This document shows, piece by piece, positions 34,737 to 44,430 of a stretch of 64,000 bases of DNA. The notes beneath the pieces are model-generated. The model saw only the letters and a list, made by a program, of their open reading frames with translations, searched no databases and was not told the DNA's origin. Origin of the DNA: Asaia krungthepensis NRIC 0535 (GTDB lineage: Bacteria; Pseudomonadota; Alphaproteobacteria; Acetobacterales; Acetobacteraceae); contig NZ_BAPV01000061.1 of NCBI RefSeq assembly GCF_025995175.1, forward strand, positions 62,001 to 126,000, in the 5' to 3' direction. The translations under genes and the position numbers were made by a program. Numbering within the stretch: the first letter of the stretch is position 1; the number at the start of each line of letters is the position of its first letter.

Positions 34737-37422
34737 TTTCGGTCATCCCGCGCAGGACATAAGGGAGAATCCCTCCATGCCTGTAATAGGCGACTTCATC
34801 AAGCGTATCGATGCGGCAAAGAAGCTCGACCTGCTCGGTTTCGCCGCTGGCGCGGGTGATGGTCATGGGTACGGTCATGCGCGGCGTGATGGATTCGAGC
34901 CCACCCAGCGAGATCGTTTCGGTGCCATCCAGCCCCAACGTCTTGCGTGTCGTCCCCTCACGGAAGGTCAGAGGCAGAACGCCCATGCCCACGAGATTGG
35001 AGCGATGAATACGCTCGAAACTCTCGGCGATAACCGCCTTGATGCCCAGCAGATTCGTGCCCTTCGCCGCCCAGTCACGCGATGAACCCATGCCGTATTC
35101 ACGCCCGCCAATCACGACTAGAGGCGTGCCATCCTGCTGGTAGCGATGCGCGACGTCATAGATCGATGCGACGGTCCCGTCGGGCAGATATTTCGACATG
35201 CCACCTTCGACACCAGGCAGCATCTCGTTGCGGATACGGATATTGGCAAAGGTGCCACGCACCATCACGCGGTCATTGCCACGGCGTGACCCGTAGGAGT
35301 TGTAGTCCCCAACCGACACCTGATGCTCGCTCAGGAACTTGCCCGCCGGTGAAGACGGCTTGATGGCGCCTGCCGGAGAGATATGGTCGGTGGTGATGTT
35401 ATCGCCCAGCAGCGCGAGGATGCGGGCATTCTCGATGTCATGCGTTTCGCCCGGCTCCTTCGTCAGCCCCTCGAAATAGGGCGGCTTCTGGATGTAGGTC
35501 GAGCTATCCGACCAGGCGAAGGTGCGGGCATCGCTGGCCACGGCCAGAGCCTGCCACTGCTTCGTCCCCTTCGAGATGCTGCCATAACGCTCGACAAAGC
35601 TCTCACGTGTGACGGAGGACTTGATAAGGGCTGCGATTTCTTCATTGCTCGGCCAGATATCGCGCAGGAAGATTTCCTTGCCATCTGTCGAGATGCCAAG
35701 CGGCTCTTTCGTGATATCCTTGCGCAGCGTGCCGAGAAGGGCATAGGCTACTACGAGCGGCGGGCTTGCGAGGTAATTGGCGCGTACGTTGGGCGAGATG
35801 CGCCCTTCGAAGTTACGGTTTCCTGAAAGCACCGAGGTGGCCACCAGACCATTGCCCTCGATCGCATCCACGATCGGTTGGGCGATGGGGCCTGAGTTGC
35901 CAATGCAGGTCGTGCAGCCATAACCGACCGTCTCGAAGCCAAGTGCATCGAGATCGGCGCTAAGTCCGGCCTTGTCGAGATAATCCGTTACCACCTGCGA
36001 GCCGGGCGCCAGCGATGTCTTCACCCAGGGCTTGGGCTTGAGACCAAGCGCACGCGCCTTGCGCGCCACAAGACCGGCCGCCACGAGAACGGCCGGATTG
36101 GAGGTGTTGGTGCAGGAGGTGATGGCCGCAATCACCACATCGCCATGACCGATATCGTAATCCGAACCGGCCACGATGGCGCGTTTGCGTACGTCATCGG
36201 GCTTCACGCCCAGCGTGGTGGTCAGGGCTTCCTCGAAAGCCGAAGTCGCATTGGTCAGCGCGACGCGGTCCTGCGGACGCTTGGGGCCTGCGAGCGAGGG
36301 AATGATGGTCGAGAGATCGAGCGACAGCACCTTCGAGAACACGGGCTCGGGGGTGTCGGCATCGCGGAACATGCCCTGGGCCCGCAGATAGGCCTCGGTC
36401 AGGCGGATGCGGTGCTCGTCGCGGCCCGTCTGGTGCAGATAGTCCAGCGTCAGTGCATCGACCGGGAAGAACCCGCAGGTCGCACCATATTCCGGCGCCA
36501 TGTTCGCGATGGTCGAACGATCGGCCACCGGCAGATGATCGAGGGCAGGACCGAAGAATTCCACGAACTTGCCCACCACACCTTCGGCGCGCAGCATTTC
36601 GGTAATGGTCAGCACGAGATCGGTCGCGGTGGCACCTTCAGGCAGCATGCCGTCCAGACGCACACCGATCACATCCGGGATCAGCATGGCGATCGGCTGG
36701 CCGAGCATCGCGGCCTCGGCCTCGATGCCGCCCACGCCCCAGCCCAGCACGCCCATGCCATTCACCATAGTGGTGTGGCTGTCCGTGCCATAGAGCGTAT
36801 CCGGATAGGCATAGTCCTTGCCATCGACCGTCCCGGTCCAGACGGCCTGCGCCAGATATTCGAGGTTCACCTGGTGGCAGATACCGGCACCCGGCGGCAC
36901 GACGCGGAAGTTCTCGAACGCGCCCTGGCCCCAGCGCAGGAAAGCGTAACGCTCGCCATTACGCTCGAACTCGATCTCGACATTGCGCTCCAGCGCATCG
37001 GCACTGCCCGCCACATCGACCATGACCGAGTGATCGATCACGAGATCGACCGGCACCAGCGGGTTCACCTTCTCCGGGTCGCCATCGAGGGCAATGATGC
37101 CGTCGCGCATGGCGGCGAGATCGACCACGGCGGGAACGCCCGTGAAATCCTGCATGAGGATACGCGCCGGTTTGAACGGCACTTCCTGATCCGAGTGGCC
37201 CTTCGCGGTCCAGTCGACAATGGCCTGCGCATCCTCCGTGCGGTAGCTCAGCCCGTCTTCGAAACGGAGCACGTTTTCGAGCAGGACCTTGAGGCTGACC
37301 GGCAGGCGGGACAGATTGCCCAGCTTGCTCGCCGCCTCAGGCAGGGAAAATATGCGGTACTTCCGGCCATCAACCTCCAGATCCCGCATCACGCCCAGGG
37401 AATCCCGTCCAACGGTTCTCAT
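34729..37422 (-). CDS. acnA: Aconitate hydratase A
   Basis: An 897-residue aconitase of the AcnA/IRP type, converting citrate to isocitrate in the TCA cycle. The [4Fe-4S] ligands lie at about residue 435 (AITSCTNTSNP) and about 501/504 (GYGCTTCIGNSG). The C-terminal swivel domain has YGMGSSRDWAAKGT. The ATG at 37422 has a perfect AGGAGG seven bases upstream, which rules out the 13-codon upstream extension. The stop overlaps the ABC ATPase start, so the transporter is likely read through from acnA. Confidence 0.97.
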   Translation of the reverse strand: MRTVGRDSLGVMRDLEVDGRKYRIFSLPEAASKLGNLSRLPVSLKVLLENVLRFEDGLSYRTEDAQAIVDWTAKGHSDQEVPFKPARILMQDFTGVPAVVDLAAMRDGIIALDGDPEKVNPLVPVDLVIDHSVMVDVAGSADALERNVEIEFERNGERYAFLRWGQGAFENFRVVPPGAGICHQVNLEYLAQAVWTGTVDGKDYAYPDTLYGTDSHTTMVNGMGVLGWGVGGIEAEAAMLGQPIAMLIPDVIGVRLDGMLPEGATATDLVLTITEMLRAEGVVGKFVEFFGPALDHLPVADRSTIANMAPEYGATCGFFPVDALTLDYLHQTGRDEHRIRLTEAYLRAQGMFRDADTPEPVFSKVLSLDLSTIIPSLAGPKRPQDRVALTNATSAFEEALTTTLGVKPDDVRKRAIVAGSDYDIGHGDVVIAAITSCTNTSNPAVLVAAGLVARKARALGLKPKPWVKTSLAPGSQVVTDYLDKAGLSADLDALGFETVGYGCTTCIGNSGPIAQPIVDAIEGNGLVATSVLSGNRNFEGRISPNVRANYLASPPLVVAYALLGTLRKDITKEPLGISTDGKEIFLRDIWPSNEEIAALIKSSVTRESFVERYGSISKGTKQWQALAVASDARTFAWSDSSTYIQKPPYFEGLTKEPGETHDIENARILALLGDNITTDHISPAGAIKPSSPAGKFLSEHQVSVGDYNSYGSRRGNDRVMVRGTFANIRIRNEMLPGVEGGMSKYLPDGTVASIYDVAHRYQQDGTPLVVIGGREYGMGSSRDWAAKGTNLLGIKAVIAESFERIHRSNLVGMGVLPLTFREGTTRKTLGLDGTETISLGGLESITPRMTVPMTITRASGETEQVELLCRIDTLDEVAYYRHGGILPYVLRGMTETD

Positions 37423-37554
37423 GGCTTGTCCTCCTGCCTTGTCAACTGGCTGTCTTGTCAACTGGCCCTTGCGGGCTGGCCCTTCTATACAGTCTCGACC
37501 GTTATTCGCACAGAGTCGAATGAAACTCTCTCAGGAAGATGTTATTTCCGCACA

Positions 37555-38190
37555 ATGTCAGGTTTTCCCTCGCCTCTTGCGCCCTGGCTCGTCCTGCATG
37601 ACGCAACCGTGATTCGCGGTTTGCGCCTTGTTCTGGATGGAACGAGCTTGTCGCTCTCTGCCGGTGAGGCCCTGCTGCTGACGGGGCCGAACGGCTCCGG
37701 CAAATCCACGCTGCTTCGCGTGCTGGCCGGGCTCTGCCCCATGCAGGGGGGAACCCTGACAATCGGCGGCCATGACAGGCGCGACCCCGAGCAGGCTCTG
37801 GACATTGCCTATCTTGGCCATGCGGATGCGCTCAAACCGGGACTGACCCTGCGTGAGAATCTGGCTCTTGAGGCCCGGCTGTTCAGAGGCGACCTGGAGG
37901 CCGCGCTTGACGCGCTCGACTTGCTCGATCTTGCCGATCTCCCCGCGCGGCTGCTTTCTGCCGGCCAGAAAAGGCGTGGCGCTCTGGCGCGCATTCTGCT
38001 GCGCCGCGCAAGATTATGGCTGCTCGATGAACCGAGCCTCGGCCTCGATCAGCGTGCGATCGCCTCTCTCGGCGCCCTCATGGCGGCGCATCGTGCCTCG
38101 GGGGGGATGATCGTGGCGACCACTCATGTGCCCCTGCCTCTTACGGACACACGTTCCCTTTCCCTCGCTGCACCCGAAAGCGGCCTCTGA
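37555..38190 (+). CDS. ccmA: Heme exporter ATP-binding protein CcmA
   Basis: A 211-residue ABC ATPase of cytochrome c maturation. Visible are Walker A GPNGSGKSTLLRVLAGL, a LSAGQKRRGALARILL signature, Walker B LWLLDEPSLGLD, and the H-loop in VATTHVPL. With CcmB it drives release of holo-CcmE from the CcmC heme complex. It is divergent from acnA. Start at 37555, since the long frame upstream is antisense to acnA. The stop shares one base with the ccmB start (TGATG). Confidence 0.94.
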   Translation: MSGFPSPLAPWLVLHDATVIRGLRLVLDGTSLSLSAGEALLLTGPNGSGKSTLLRVLAGLCPMQGGTLTIGGHDRRDPEQALDIAYLGHADALKPGLTLRENLALEARLFRGDLEAALDALDLLDLADLPARLLSAGQKRRGALARILLRRARLWLLDEPSLGLDQRAIASLGALMAAHRASGGMIVATTHVPLPLTDTRSLSLAAPESGL

Positions 38191-38858
38191 TGCCCGGCGC
38201 TTTCATTGCCCTGGTGAGACGCGAATTGCGTCTGGCCTTGCGTCACGGAGCCGATACGCTCGCGGCCCTGCTCTTCTTCCTTCTGTGCGCCAGTCTGTTT
38301 CCACTCGCGCTCGGCCCCTCCCCAACGCTGCTGCATCGCCTTGCCCCGGGCGTGATCTGGGTCTGCGCCCTGTTGGCCAGCCTGCTCCCTCTGGACCGGC
38401 TCTTCGGCTCTGAAATCGAGGACGGGGCGCTCGACCAGCTGCTGATGCTCGGCCTTCCCCCCGGCTTGCTCGCCCTGGCCAAGATGATGGCTCATTGGCT
38501 TACTACCGGCTTGCCGCTACTGATCGCGGCGGTTCCGCTCACGCTGATGCTGGGCGGCAGCCCGGACCATATAGTCCCGCTCCTTGCAGGGCTGACACTG
38601 GGGACGCTTCTTCTCTCTCTCCTTGGCGGTATGGCAGCGGGGCTGGTCCTGGGGGCGCGGCGTGGGGGTGTGCTGTTGCCTCTGCTCGTTCTCCCGCTGG
38701 CGACCCCGATCCTCATTTTCGGCGCGGCGGCAGCGGATGCCGCAGCAAATGGGCGAAGCTATGCCACTGAGCTTGACTTCCTTGGGGCATTCCTTGCCCT
38801 CGCCCTGCCCCTATGTCCGCTTGCCGCAGGAGCAGGGCTCAGGGCCGCCAGTGCGTGA
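38190..38858 (+). CDS. ccmB: Heme exporter membrane protein CcmB
   Basis: A 222-residue protein with about six membrane helices and the family features LVRRELRLALRHGADTLAAL, FGSEIEDGALDQLLMLGLP and VLPLATPILIFGAAA. It is the membrane partner of CcmA. Translation is coupled to ccmA by a one-base overlap. The usual next gene, ccmC, is absent: a tricorn-like protease gene follows. Confidence 0.93.
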   Translation: MPGAFIALVRRELRLALRHGADTLAALLFFLLCASLFPLALGPSPTLLHRLAPGVIWVCALLASLLPLDRLFGSEIEDGALDQLLMLGLPPGLLALAKMMAHWLTTGLPLLIAAVPLTLMLGGSPDHIVPLLAGLTLGTLLLSLLGGMAAGLVLGARRGGVLLPLLVLPLATPILIFGAAAADAAANGRSYATELDFLGAFLALALPLCPLAAGAGLRAASA

Positions 38859-39013
38859 GGTTCTCTTCATGGGGGCTGCACCGGCTGCAAGGCGCCACCC
38901 ACAGGAGCCTCTCACTCCTCCCTGAGCCCTGACCGTCCTGCCTTGCAGGCGGACTTGTCTTTTGCTCACTCTCCGTTCTCTAACGAGTATCCCGTCTCAA
39001 CCGGAAGGTGCCC

Positions 39014-42000
39014 ATGCGTTTATCCCCCCTTCTCGCCAGTGTTGCCCTTCTGGCAATTGCCCCCATGACCGCGAAGGCTGCACCGGGCTATCTGCGCGAC
39101 CCGGCCCTTTCCGGCACCCAGATGGTATTCGATGCGGAACAATCCGTCTGGAGTGTCGGGCTGCAAGGTGGGACAGCCAGCCGCCTGACCGCACCGATCG
39201 GCACCGACCCCCATCCCATTCTCTCCCCCGATGGCAAGCAGGTCGCCTTTCTCGCCAATTACGACGGACCCACAGAACTCTACGTGATGCCCATCGAAGG
39301 GGGCACGCCCAAGCGGGTGACCTATGAGAACCAGAGCGTCACGCCCATTGGCTGGGATCGCAAGGCGGGCATTCTCTACAGCACCGCTCCGCCAACCGGG
39401 CCGGGGCTGAGCCGCATCGTTGTCGCTATCCATCCTGTCAGCGGGACGCGCCGGGTCTATCCTCTGGCAGACGCCAATGATGCCGCGCTGAGCCCGGACG
39501 GGCAGTGGATCTATTTCGTGCGCTTCGGCACGGCTGTGAGCCATGATCATCTGCGGCTCTATCGCGGCGGCGCAATGGCGCAACTCTGGCGGTACAAGCT
39601 CAAGGGTGGCGTCGAGGCCGAGCGCATTGGCCCGACAGATGTGAATATGCGCCGCCCGATGCTCTGGAAGGACAGGCTGATTGTCGTCAGCGATCGTGAC
39701 GGACGCAATAATCTCTGGAGCTATGCGCTGGACGGCACGGATGGTCATGCCCTCACCCACCATGACGATCTCGGCGTGGGAGAGGCCAGCCTGAGCGGCC
39801 ATGACATTGTTTATCAGCTTGGGGCAGACCTCTATCACTTGGATCTGGAGACCGGCACCGAAACCCTCATACCCGTCGAGATGGCGAGCGACCGCGCTGC
39901 GCGTCGCCCCCTCTGGCTGGATAACCCCTACCCTTTCCTGACGGGAATCACGCTGGCTCCCAGCGGCAAGCAGGTGGTGATGACGATAAGGGGACATGCG
40001 GTTCTGGCTGCACCGGGACCGCTGCGCCGCGTCATCCTGGCCACTGCGCCAACAACGCGCCTGCGTCATGCCGCGCTGTCCCCCGATGGAAAGACGCTTT
40101 ACGCTTTCAGTGACAAGGGCGGGGAGTCCGAGCTTTGGGCATTTCCTGCCGCTGGTGGAAGCGATGGAACGCAGCTCACCCATGGTACCAAGGGGGAGCC
40201 TACCGGCCTCTGGGTCTCACCAGATGGCACCCATATCGCCCATACCGATCTGTCAGGTCATCTTTTCCTGCACGACCTCGCTACCCATACCGACAAACTG
40301 ATCGATGACGCCCGTCTGGATGGACAAAGCGACTATGACTCCGTGACATGGTCGCATGACGGGCGCGTTCTGGCCTTCGTCAGGGCGCGAGGAGAGAATA
40401 TCCGTCGTCAGATCGCGCTCTATGCCCTCGATACCGGCGCCACGCTCTGGGCCACCACCCCGGACTATGAATCCTATGCGCCGAGTTTCAGTCCTGACGG
40501 GCATTTCCTGTGGTTTCTCTCGGACAGGCATTTCAGCCTGAGCAATCGCAGCCCATGGGGCGACCGCGCCCCGGCTCCAGTCTTCAATGATCGCACAGGC
40601 GTTTTCGCGCTTGCACTCCAGAAGGACGCGCATTTCCCCTTCGCGCCGGTGACCGAGCTCGTGCCGCCTGCACCTCCGAAGGCCAATGACGCCCCAGGCA
40701 AATCGGCGGGCAAGAAGCCTGCTGCCGTTCTCGATGCCGAGAACCTGCCGAACCGCCTTTATCAGCTCCCGCTGCAAGCCGGGACATTCAGCAAGATCGC
40801 GGTCGGGCCAGACATGCTTTACGTGCTGTCCCACAAGCCCGAACAGCCTGCGGGCAAGGACGACGATCTGACGCTGCGCGCCATCAGGATCGAGCCGGGC
40901 GAGATCAAACCCACCGACTTTGCCACCGGTCTGCGCGACATTGCCCTGACCCCTGATGGCAAGACGCTCATGATCGTCTCGGGAAAGGAAGATGCTCGCC
41001 CCAAGATCCAGCTTGTCCCCGCCGGGGCCTCACTGAATGGGGTCAGCAGCAACAAGACCACCGTATCGCTCGACGGCTTTCGCCTGCGTGTCGATCCGGG
41101 TGCCGAGTGGCAGGACATGTTTACCGACGCATGGCGCCTGCATCGCGATCACTTCTACGATCCAGCCCTGCACGGCGTGGACTGGAACGCGGTTCGCGAG
41201 CGCTATCGACCGCTCCTGTCGCGTGTGGGGGACCGCTCCGATCTTGACGATCTGCTCGGCCAGATGATGGGAGAGCTCAACGCCCTGCACTCGCAGCTTC
41301 GCGCAGCCGAGACCACGCAGCGTGACAACACCGTTCTGATTGCAAGCCTGGGTGCCCACCTGACCCGACAGCCCGGCGGGTTTCTGATTGATCGCATCTA
41401 TCAAGGAGATCCGGACCTTCCGGATGACCGTTCTCCCCTTGCGGCTCCCGATGTCGATGCCCGCCCCGGTGACCTGATCACCGCAGTGAACGGCCAGAGC
41501 CTGACCGATCAGCCCGACCTGTCAGCCCTTCTCGCGAATCAGGCCAATCATCAGGTTCTGCTCACTCTCAAGCGCAAGGATCGCCAGTTCCAGATCGTCA
41601 CCACGGCCATAGGGGCGAAGCAGGATGCCTCGCTGAGGCTCCAGGCCTGGGAGAATGATCGCGCGCGCTACGTCGCCAATTCGAGCCATGGGCGTATTGG
41701 CTACGTGCATCTGCGGGCCATGGGCAAGGATGATATTGCCCGTTTCACACGCGATTTCTTCAGCCAGACCGAGAAAGACGGTCTTGTGATCGATGTGCGC
41801 CGCAATCTCGGCGGCAATATCGATTCCTGGGTACTCTCGGAACTGCTTCGCAAGGTCTGGATGTTCTGGTCCGATCACGGCAAGGCCCCACAGGGGAACA
41901 TGCAGCAAAGCTTTCGCGGACATCTCGTCTTCCTGTGCGACGCTTTCACCTATTCCGATGGGGAGACCTTCTCACAAGGCGCGAAATCGCTTGGCCTCGG

Positions 42001-42307
42001 GCCCCTTATCGGCACACGCACAGCCGGTGCCGGTGTCTGGCTGTCCGATAATGACCGGCTTGCCGATAAGGGCCTGCCCCGTACGGCGGAGCGTCCTTAT
42101 TTCGATATGCACGGTCACTGGCTGGTCGAAAATCATGGTGTCGAGCCGGATATCACGGTCGACAACATGCCTGTCGCGACGTTCAACGGGCAGGACCAGC
42201 AGCTCGACAAGGCGCTGGAGACGCTGAACGCGTTTCTCGAGCAACATCCAATCGCCCCCATGGCCCCTGAACCGTTCAACAACACGGCTGAGGCAAGACC
42301 CCACTGA
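39014..42307 (+). CDS. Secreted tricorn-like S41 peptidase
   Basis: A 1097-residue exported protein. The signal peptide is about 1-22 (ending TAKA). Residues 25-600 hold repeated TolB/WD-like beta-propeller blades (LSPDGKQVAFLANYDG, LSPDGKTLYAFSDKGG, FSPDGHFLWFLSDRH). A C1-like helical domain (QDMFTDAWRLHRDHFYDP), a PDZ domain (about 790-850, ARPGDLITAVNGQSL) and the S41 core follow. The core has RRNLGGNIDSW and the nucleophile Ser near residue 980 in TYSDGETFSQGAKSLGLGPL. Architecture and catalytic elements match tricorn proteases, which trim oligopeptides; export to the periplasm sets this one apart. ATG 39014 is preceded by GGAAGG; GTG 39008 is possible. Confidence 0.93.
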   Translation: MRLSPLLASVALLAIAPMTAKAAPGYLRDPALSGTQMVFDAEQSVWSVGLQGGTASRLTAPIGTDPHPILSPDGKQVAFLANYDGPTELYVMPIEGGTPKRVTYENQSVTPIGWDRKAGILYSTAPPTGPGLSRIVVAIHPVSGTRRVYPLADANDAALSPDGQWIYFVRFGTAVSHDHLRLYRGGAMAQLWRYKLKGGVEAERIGPTDVNMRRPMLWKDRLIVVSDRDGRNNLWSYALDGTDGHALTHHDDLGVGEASLSGHDIVYQLGADLYHLDLETGTETLIPVEMASDRAARRPLWLDNPYPFLTGITLAPSGKQVVMTIRGHAVLAAPGPLRRVILATAPTTRLRHAALSPDGKTLYAFSDKGGESELWAFPAAGGSDGTQLTHGTKGEPTGLWVSPDGTHIAHTDLSGHLFLHDLATHTDKLIDDARLDGQSDYDSVTWSHDGRVLAFVRARGENIRRQIALYALDTGATLWATTPDYESYAPSFSPDGHFLWFLSDRHFSLSNRSPWGDRAPAPVFNDRTGVFALALQKDAHFPFAPVTELVPPAPPKANDAPGKSAGKKPAAVLDAENLPNRLYQLPLQAGTFSKIAVGPDMLYVLSHKPEQPAGKDDDLTLRAIRIEPGEIKPTDFATGLRDIALTPDGKTLMIVSGKEDARPKIQLVPAGASLNGVSSNKTTVSLDGFRLRVDPGAEWQDMFTDAWRLHRDHFYDPALHGVDWNAVRERYRPLLSRVGDRSDLDDLLGQMMGELNALHSQLRAAETTQRDNTVLIASLGAHLTRQPGGFLIDRIYQGDPDLPDDRSPLAAPDVDARPGDLITAVNGQSLTDQPDLSALLANQANHQVLLTLKRKDRQFQIVTTAIGAKQDASLRLQAWENDRARYVANSSHGRIGYVHLRAMGKDDIARFTRDFFSQTEKDGLVIDVRRNLGGNIDSWVLSELLRKVWMFWSDHGKAPQGNMQQSFRGHLVFLCDAFTYSDGETFSQGAKSLGLGPLIGTRTAGAGVWLSDNDRLADKGLPRTAERPYFDMHGHWLVENHGVEPDITVDNMPVATFNGQDQQLDKALETLNAFLEQHPIAPMAPEPFNNTAEARPH

Positions 42308-42430
42308 ACAAGCCGAGGCGATCGAGTGTGGGCGATGGTTTCTTGAAGCGGGCGATTCGGGACACCGCCATTCGAGATAAATGATGCCCTCTCCCCCTCA
42401 TCCCGGGGCACAAAAGGGCAAGGTTCTTTC

Positions 42431-42453
42431 GCAGGGCTGCGGAGAAGCCCTGC
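42431..42453. terminator. Bidirectional hairpin between convergent genes
   Basis: GCAGGGCT (42431-42438) and AGCCCTGC (42446-42453) form an 8-bp stem with a 7-base loop, between the tricorn-like gene and the convergent NIPSNAP gene. No strong U-tract on either strand. Confidence 0.5.
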
Positions 42454-42462
42454 TCCGCCTGT

Positions 42463-43032
42463 TCAGCAGCTTGGAGAGTAAGCCACTGGTACCAGGATAG
42501 CGCTCTTCATGGTGCCAAGGAGCGGCAGGATACCTTTGGGCGGCCAGGCCCCGGTCTCAACGGCCTGTTTACGTTTGGCGGCGCGATCCGCAAGATCGGC
42601 ATAAGGCCATGCATGGGCCAGTCGAGACGGCCCCTCATCCGAGGTCATTACCAGATAGGCAGGGGAAACAACGTTCCGCGCCGGGAGCGCCCCTTCCATC
42701 AGGGCCGTTACCTCGGCTTCGCGGCCAGGACGGATGTCATAGACGCGCCACTCATAGGAACCGCCGAAGGTCCCGGGCGAGGGCTGCGTCCCGCCGATCA
42801 GCGTCCAGCGCTGACGATCCATGCGCTCGATCCCGCTTTCCTGACCGGGCCATACGATATCTTTCGGGGTTTCGCTGAAAAGAACGACGACCTCGTTGAG
42901 CGACCCGAGTTCGGTCGTCCAGCACCCGAGAAACCCGGCACGACCGACGAGGGGCGCTTCGAGTGCCCCCACGATCGCAGGGACACTGCCCGAGCGGCAG
43001 GTGAGAACGAAGGTTTCTACGCTTACCGACAT
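42463..43032 (-). CDS. NIPSNAP-family protein
   Basis: A 189-residue cytoplasmic protein with two ferredoxin-like halves. The second half shows the NIPSNAP-type pattern YEWRVYDIRPGREAEVTALM and a late HAWPYADLADRAAKRKQA; the first half (VETFVLTCRSGSVPAIVGAL) is a weaker copy. Its biochemical role is not established. I chose the ATG at 43032 because AAGGAAA precedes it; upstream in-frame starts lie in accC. It follows accC by 25 bases and is probably the last gene of the aroQ-accB-accC operon. Confidence 0.75.
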   Translation of the reverse strand: MSVSVETFVLTCRSGSVPAIVGALEAPLVGRAGFLGCWTTELGSLNEVVVLFSETPKDIVWPGQESGIERMDRQRWTLIGGTQPSPGTFGGSYEWRVYDIRPGREAEVTALMEGALPARNVVSPAYLVMTSDEGPSRLAHAWPYADLADRAAKRKQAVETGAWPPKGILPLLGTMKSAILVPVAYSPSC

Positions 43033-43057
43033 CGGGACTTTTCCTTGTCTGCTGTTC

Positions 43058-44404
43058 TTATTTTTTGAGTGAATCGACGAATTTCTCGAGCCAGTGGATC
43101 GTGTAGTCACCCTTCTGGAACTGCGGATCGGCCAGGATCTTGCGGTGCAGCGGAATGACCGTCTTCACCCCATCCACCACGCATTCATCCAGAGCCCGCA
43201 TCATGCGTGCAATTGCCTCGGCGCGTGTCGGGGCGTGGACGATCAACTTGGCGATCATGCTGTCGTAATAGGGCGGAACGCGATACCCGGCATAGATGGC
43301 GCTGTCGATACGCACACCCAGACCACCCGGTGCATGGAAGACCTTGATCGTGCCGGGATTCGGCATGAAGGTTTCAGGATCTTCCGCATTGATACGGCAT
43401 TCGATGGCATGACCGCTGAAGGTGATGTCCGACTGTTCGTAGCCGAGCGCCTGACCGGCTGCCACGCGGATCTGCTCACGGACCAGATCAACATCGCACA
43501 CCATTTCGGTCACGGGATGCTCGACCTGAAGACGCGTGTTCATCTCGATGAAGCAGAACTGGCCGTCCTGATACAGGAATTCCAGCGTACCGGCGTTGCG
43601 ATAGCCCATCTTCTTAAGCGCCGCCGTGGCAGTCGCCCCGATCGCATCGCGCTCTTCAGCCGAGAGAACAGGCGATCCCGCTTCTTCCAGAAGCTTCTGG
43701 TGACGACGCTGCAGAGAACAGTCACGCTCGCCGAAATGCACGACATTGCCATGCGTATCGGCCATGATCTGCAGCTCGATATGACGCGGCTTGTCGAGAT
43801 ATTTCTCGAGATAGACCTCGTCATTCCCGAATGCCGCGCGGGCCTCGGTACGGGCGACCGACCAGGCTTCCTCGATCTCGTCCTCGGTCTGTGCCACCTT
43901 CATGCCACGGCCGCCGCCGCCAGCGGCAGCCTTGATCAGCACCGGATAGCCGACCTTGGCGGCGACTTCGCGTGCCGCAGCCAGATCGCGCAAGGCACCA
44001 TCCGAACCCGGCACGAGGGGCACACCAAGCTCACGCATGGTGGTCTTGGCCATGATCTTGTCACCCATCGTGCGGATATGATGGGCGGTCGGGCCGATGA
44101 ACACGAAGCCGTGCTCCTCGACTGTTTCGGCAAAATCGGCATTCTCGGATAGGAAGCCATAGCCGGGATGGATGGCTTCAGCCCCGGTGATTGTCGCGGC
44201 CGAGAGAATGGCCGCCACATTCAGATAGGACTCACGTGACGAGGGCGGCCCGATGCAGACCGCCTCATCCGCCAGTCGGACATGCATGGCATCGGCATCG
44301 GCCGTTGAATGCACGGCAACCGTCGCTATGCCCAGTTCACGGCAGGCGCGCAGGATGCGAAGCGCGATTTCGCCGCGATTGGCGATCAGGATCTTGGAAA
44401 ACAT
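43058..44404 (-). CDS. accC: Acetyl-CoA carboxylase, biotin carboxylase subunit
   Basis: A 448-residue ATP-grasp enzyme that carboxylates the biotin of AccB, the first step of fatty acid synthesis. The N-terminal [17 protein letters not shown], glycine-rich ATP loop ([13 protein letters not shown]), [20 protein letters not shown] and the active-site [18 protein letters not shown] are intact. Length is normal. It lies 26 bases downstream of accB in the usual order. Confidence 0.98.
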   Translation of the reverse strand: MFSKILIANRGEIALRILRACRELGIATVAVHSTADADAMHVRLADEAVCIGPPSSRESYLNVAAILSAATITGAEAIHPGYGFLSENADFAETVEEHGFVFIGPTAHHIRTMGDKIMAKTTMRELGVPLVPGSDGALRDLAAAREVAAKVGYPVLIKAAAGGGGRGMKVAQTEDEIEEAWSVARTEARAAFGNDEVYLEKYLDKPRHIELQIMADTHGNVVHFGERDCSLQRRHQKLLEEAGSPVLSAEERDAIGATATAALKKMGYRNAGTLEFLYQDGQFCFIEMNTRLQVEHPVTEMVCDVDLVREQIRVAAGQALGYEQSDITFSGHAIECRINAEDPETFMPNPGTIKVFHAPGGLGVRIDSAIYAGYRVPPYYDSMIAKLIVHAPTRAEAIARMMRALDECVVDGVKTVIPLHRKILADPQFQKGDYTIHWLEKFVDSLKK

Positions 44405-44430
44405 CGGGTTCCAGACTCAGTCAGTAATGC

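Noticed and set aside
36145-37554. 470-codon upstream extension of ccmA
   Set aside because: It is antisense to acnA and not protein-like; ccmA begins at 37555 with normal length.
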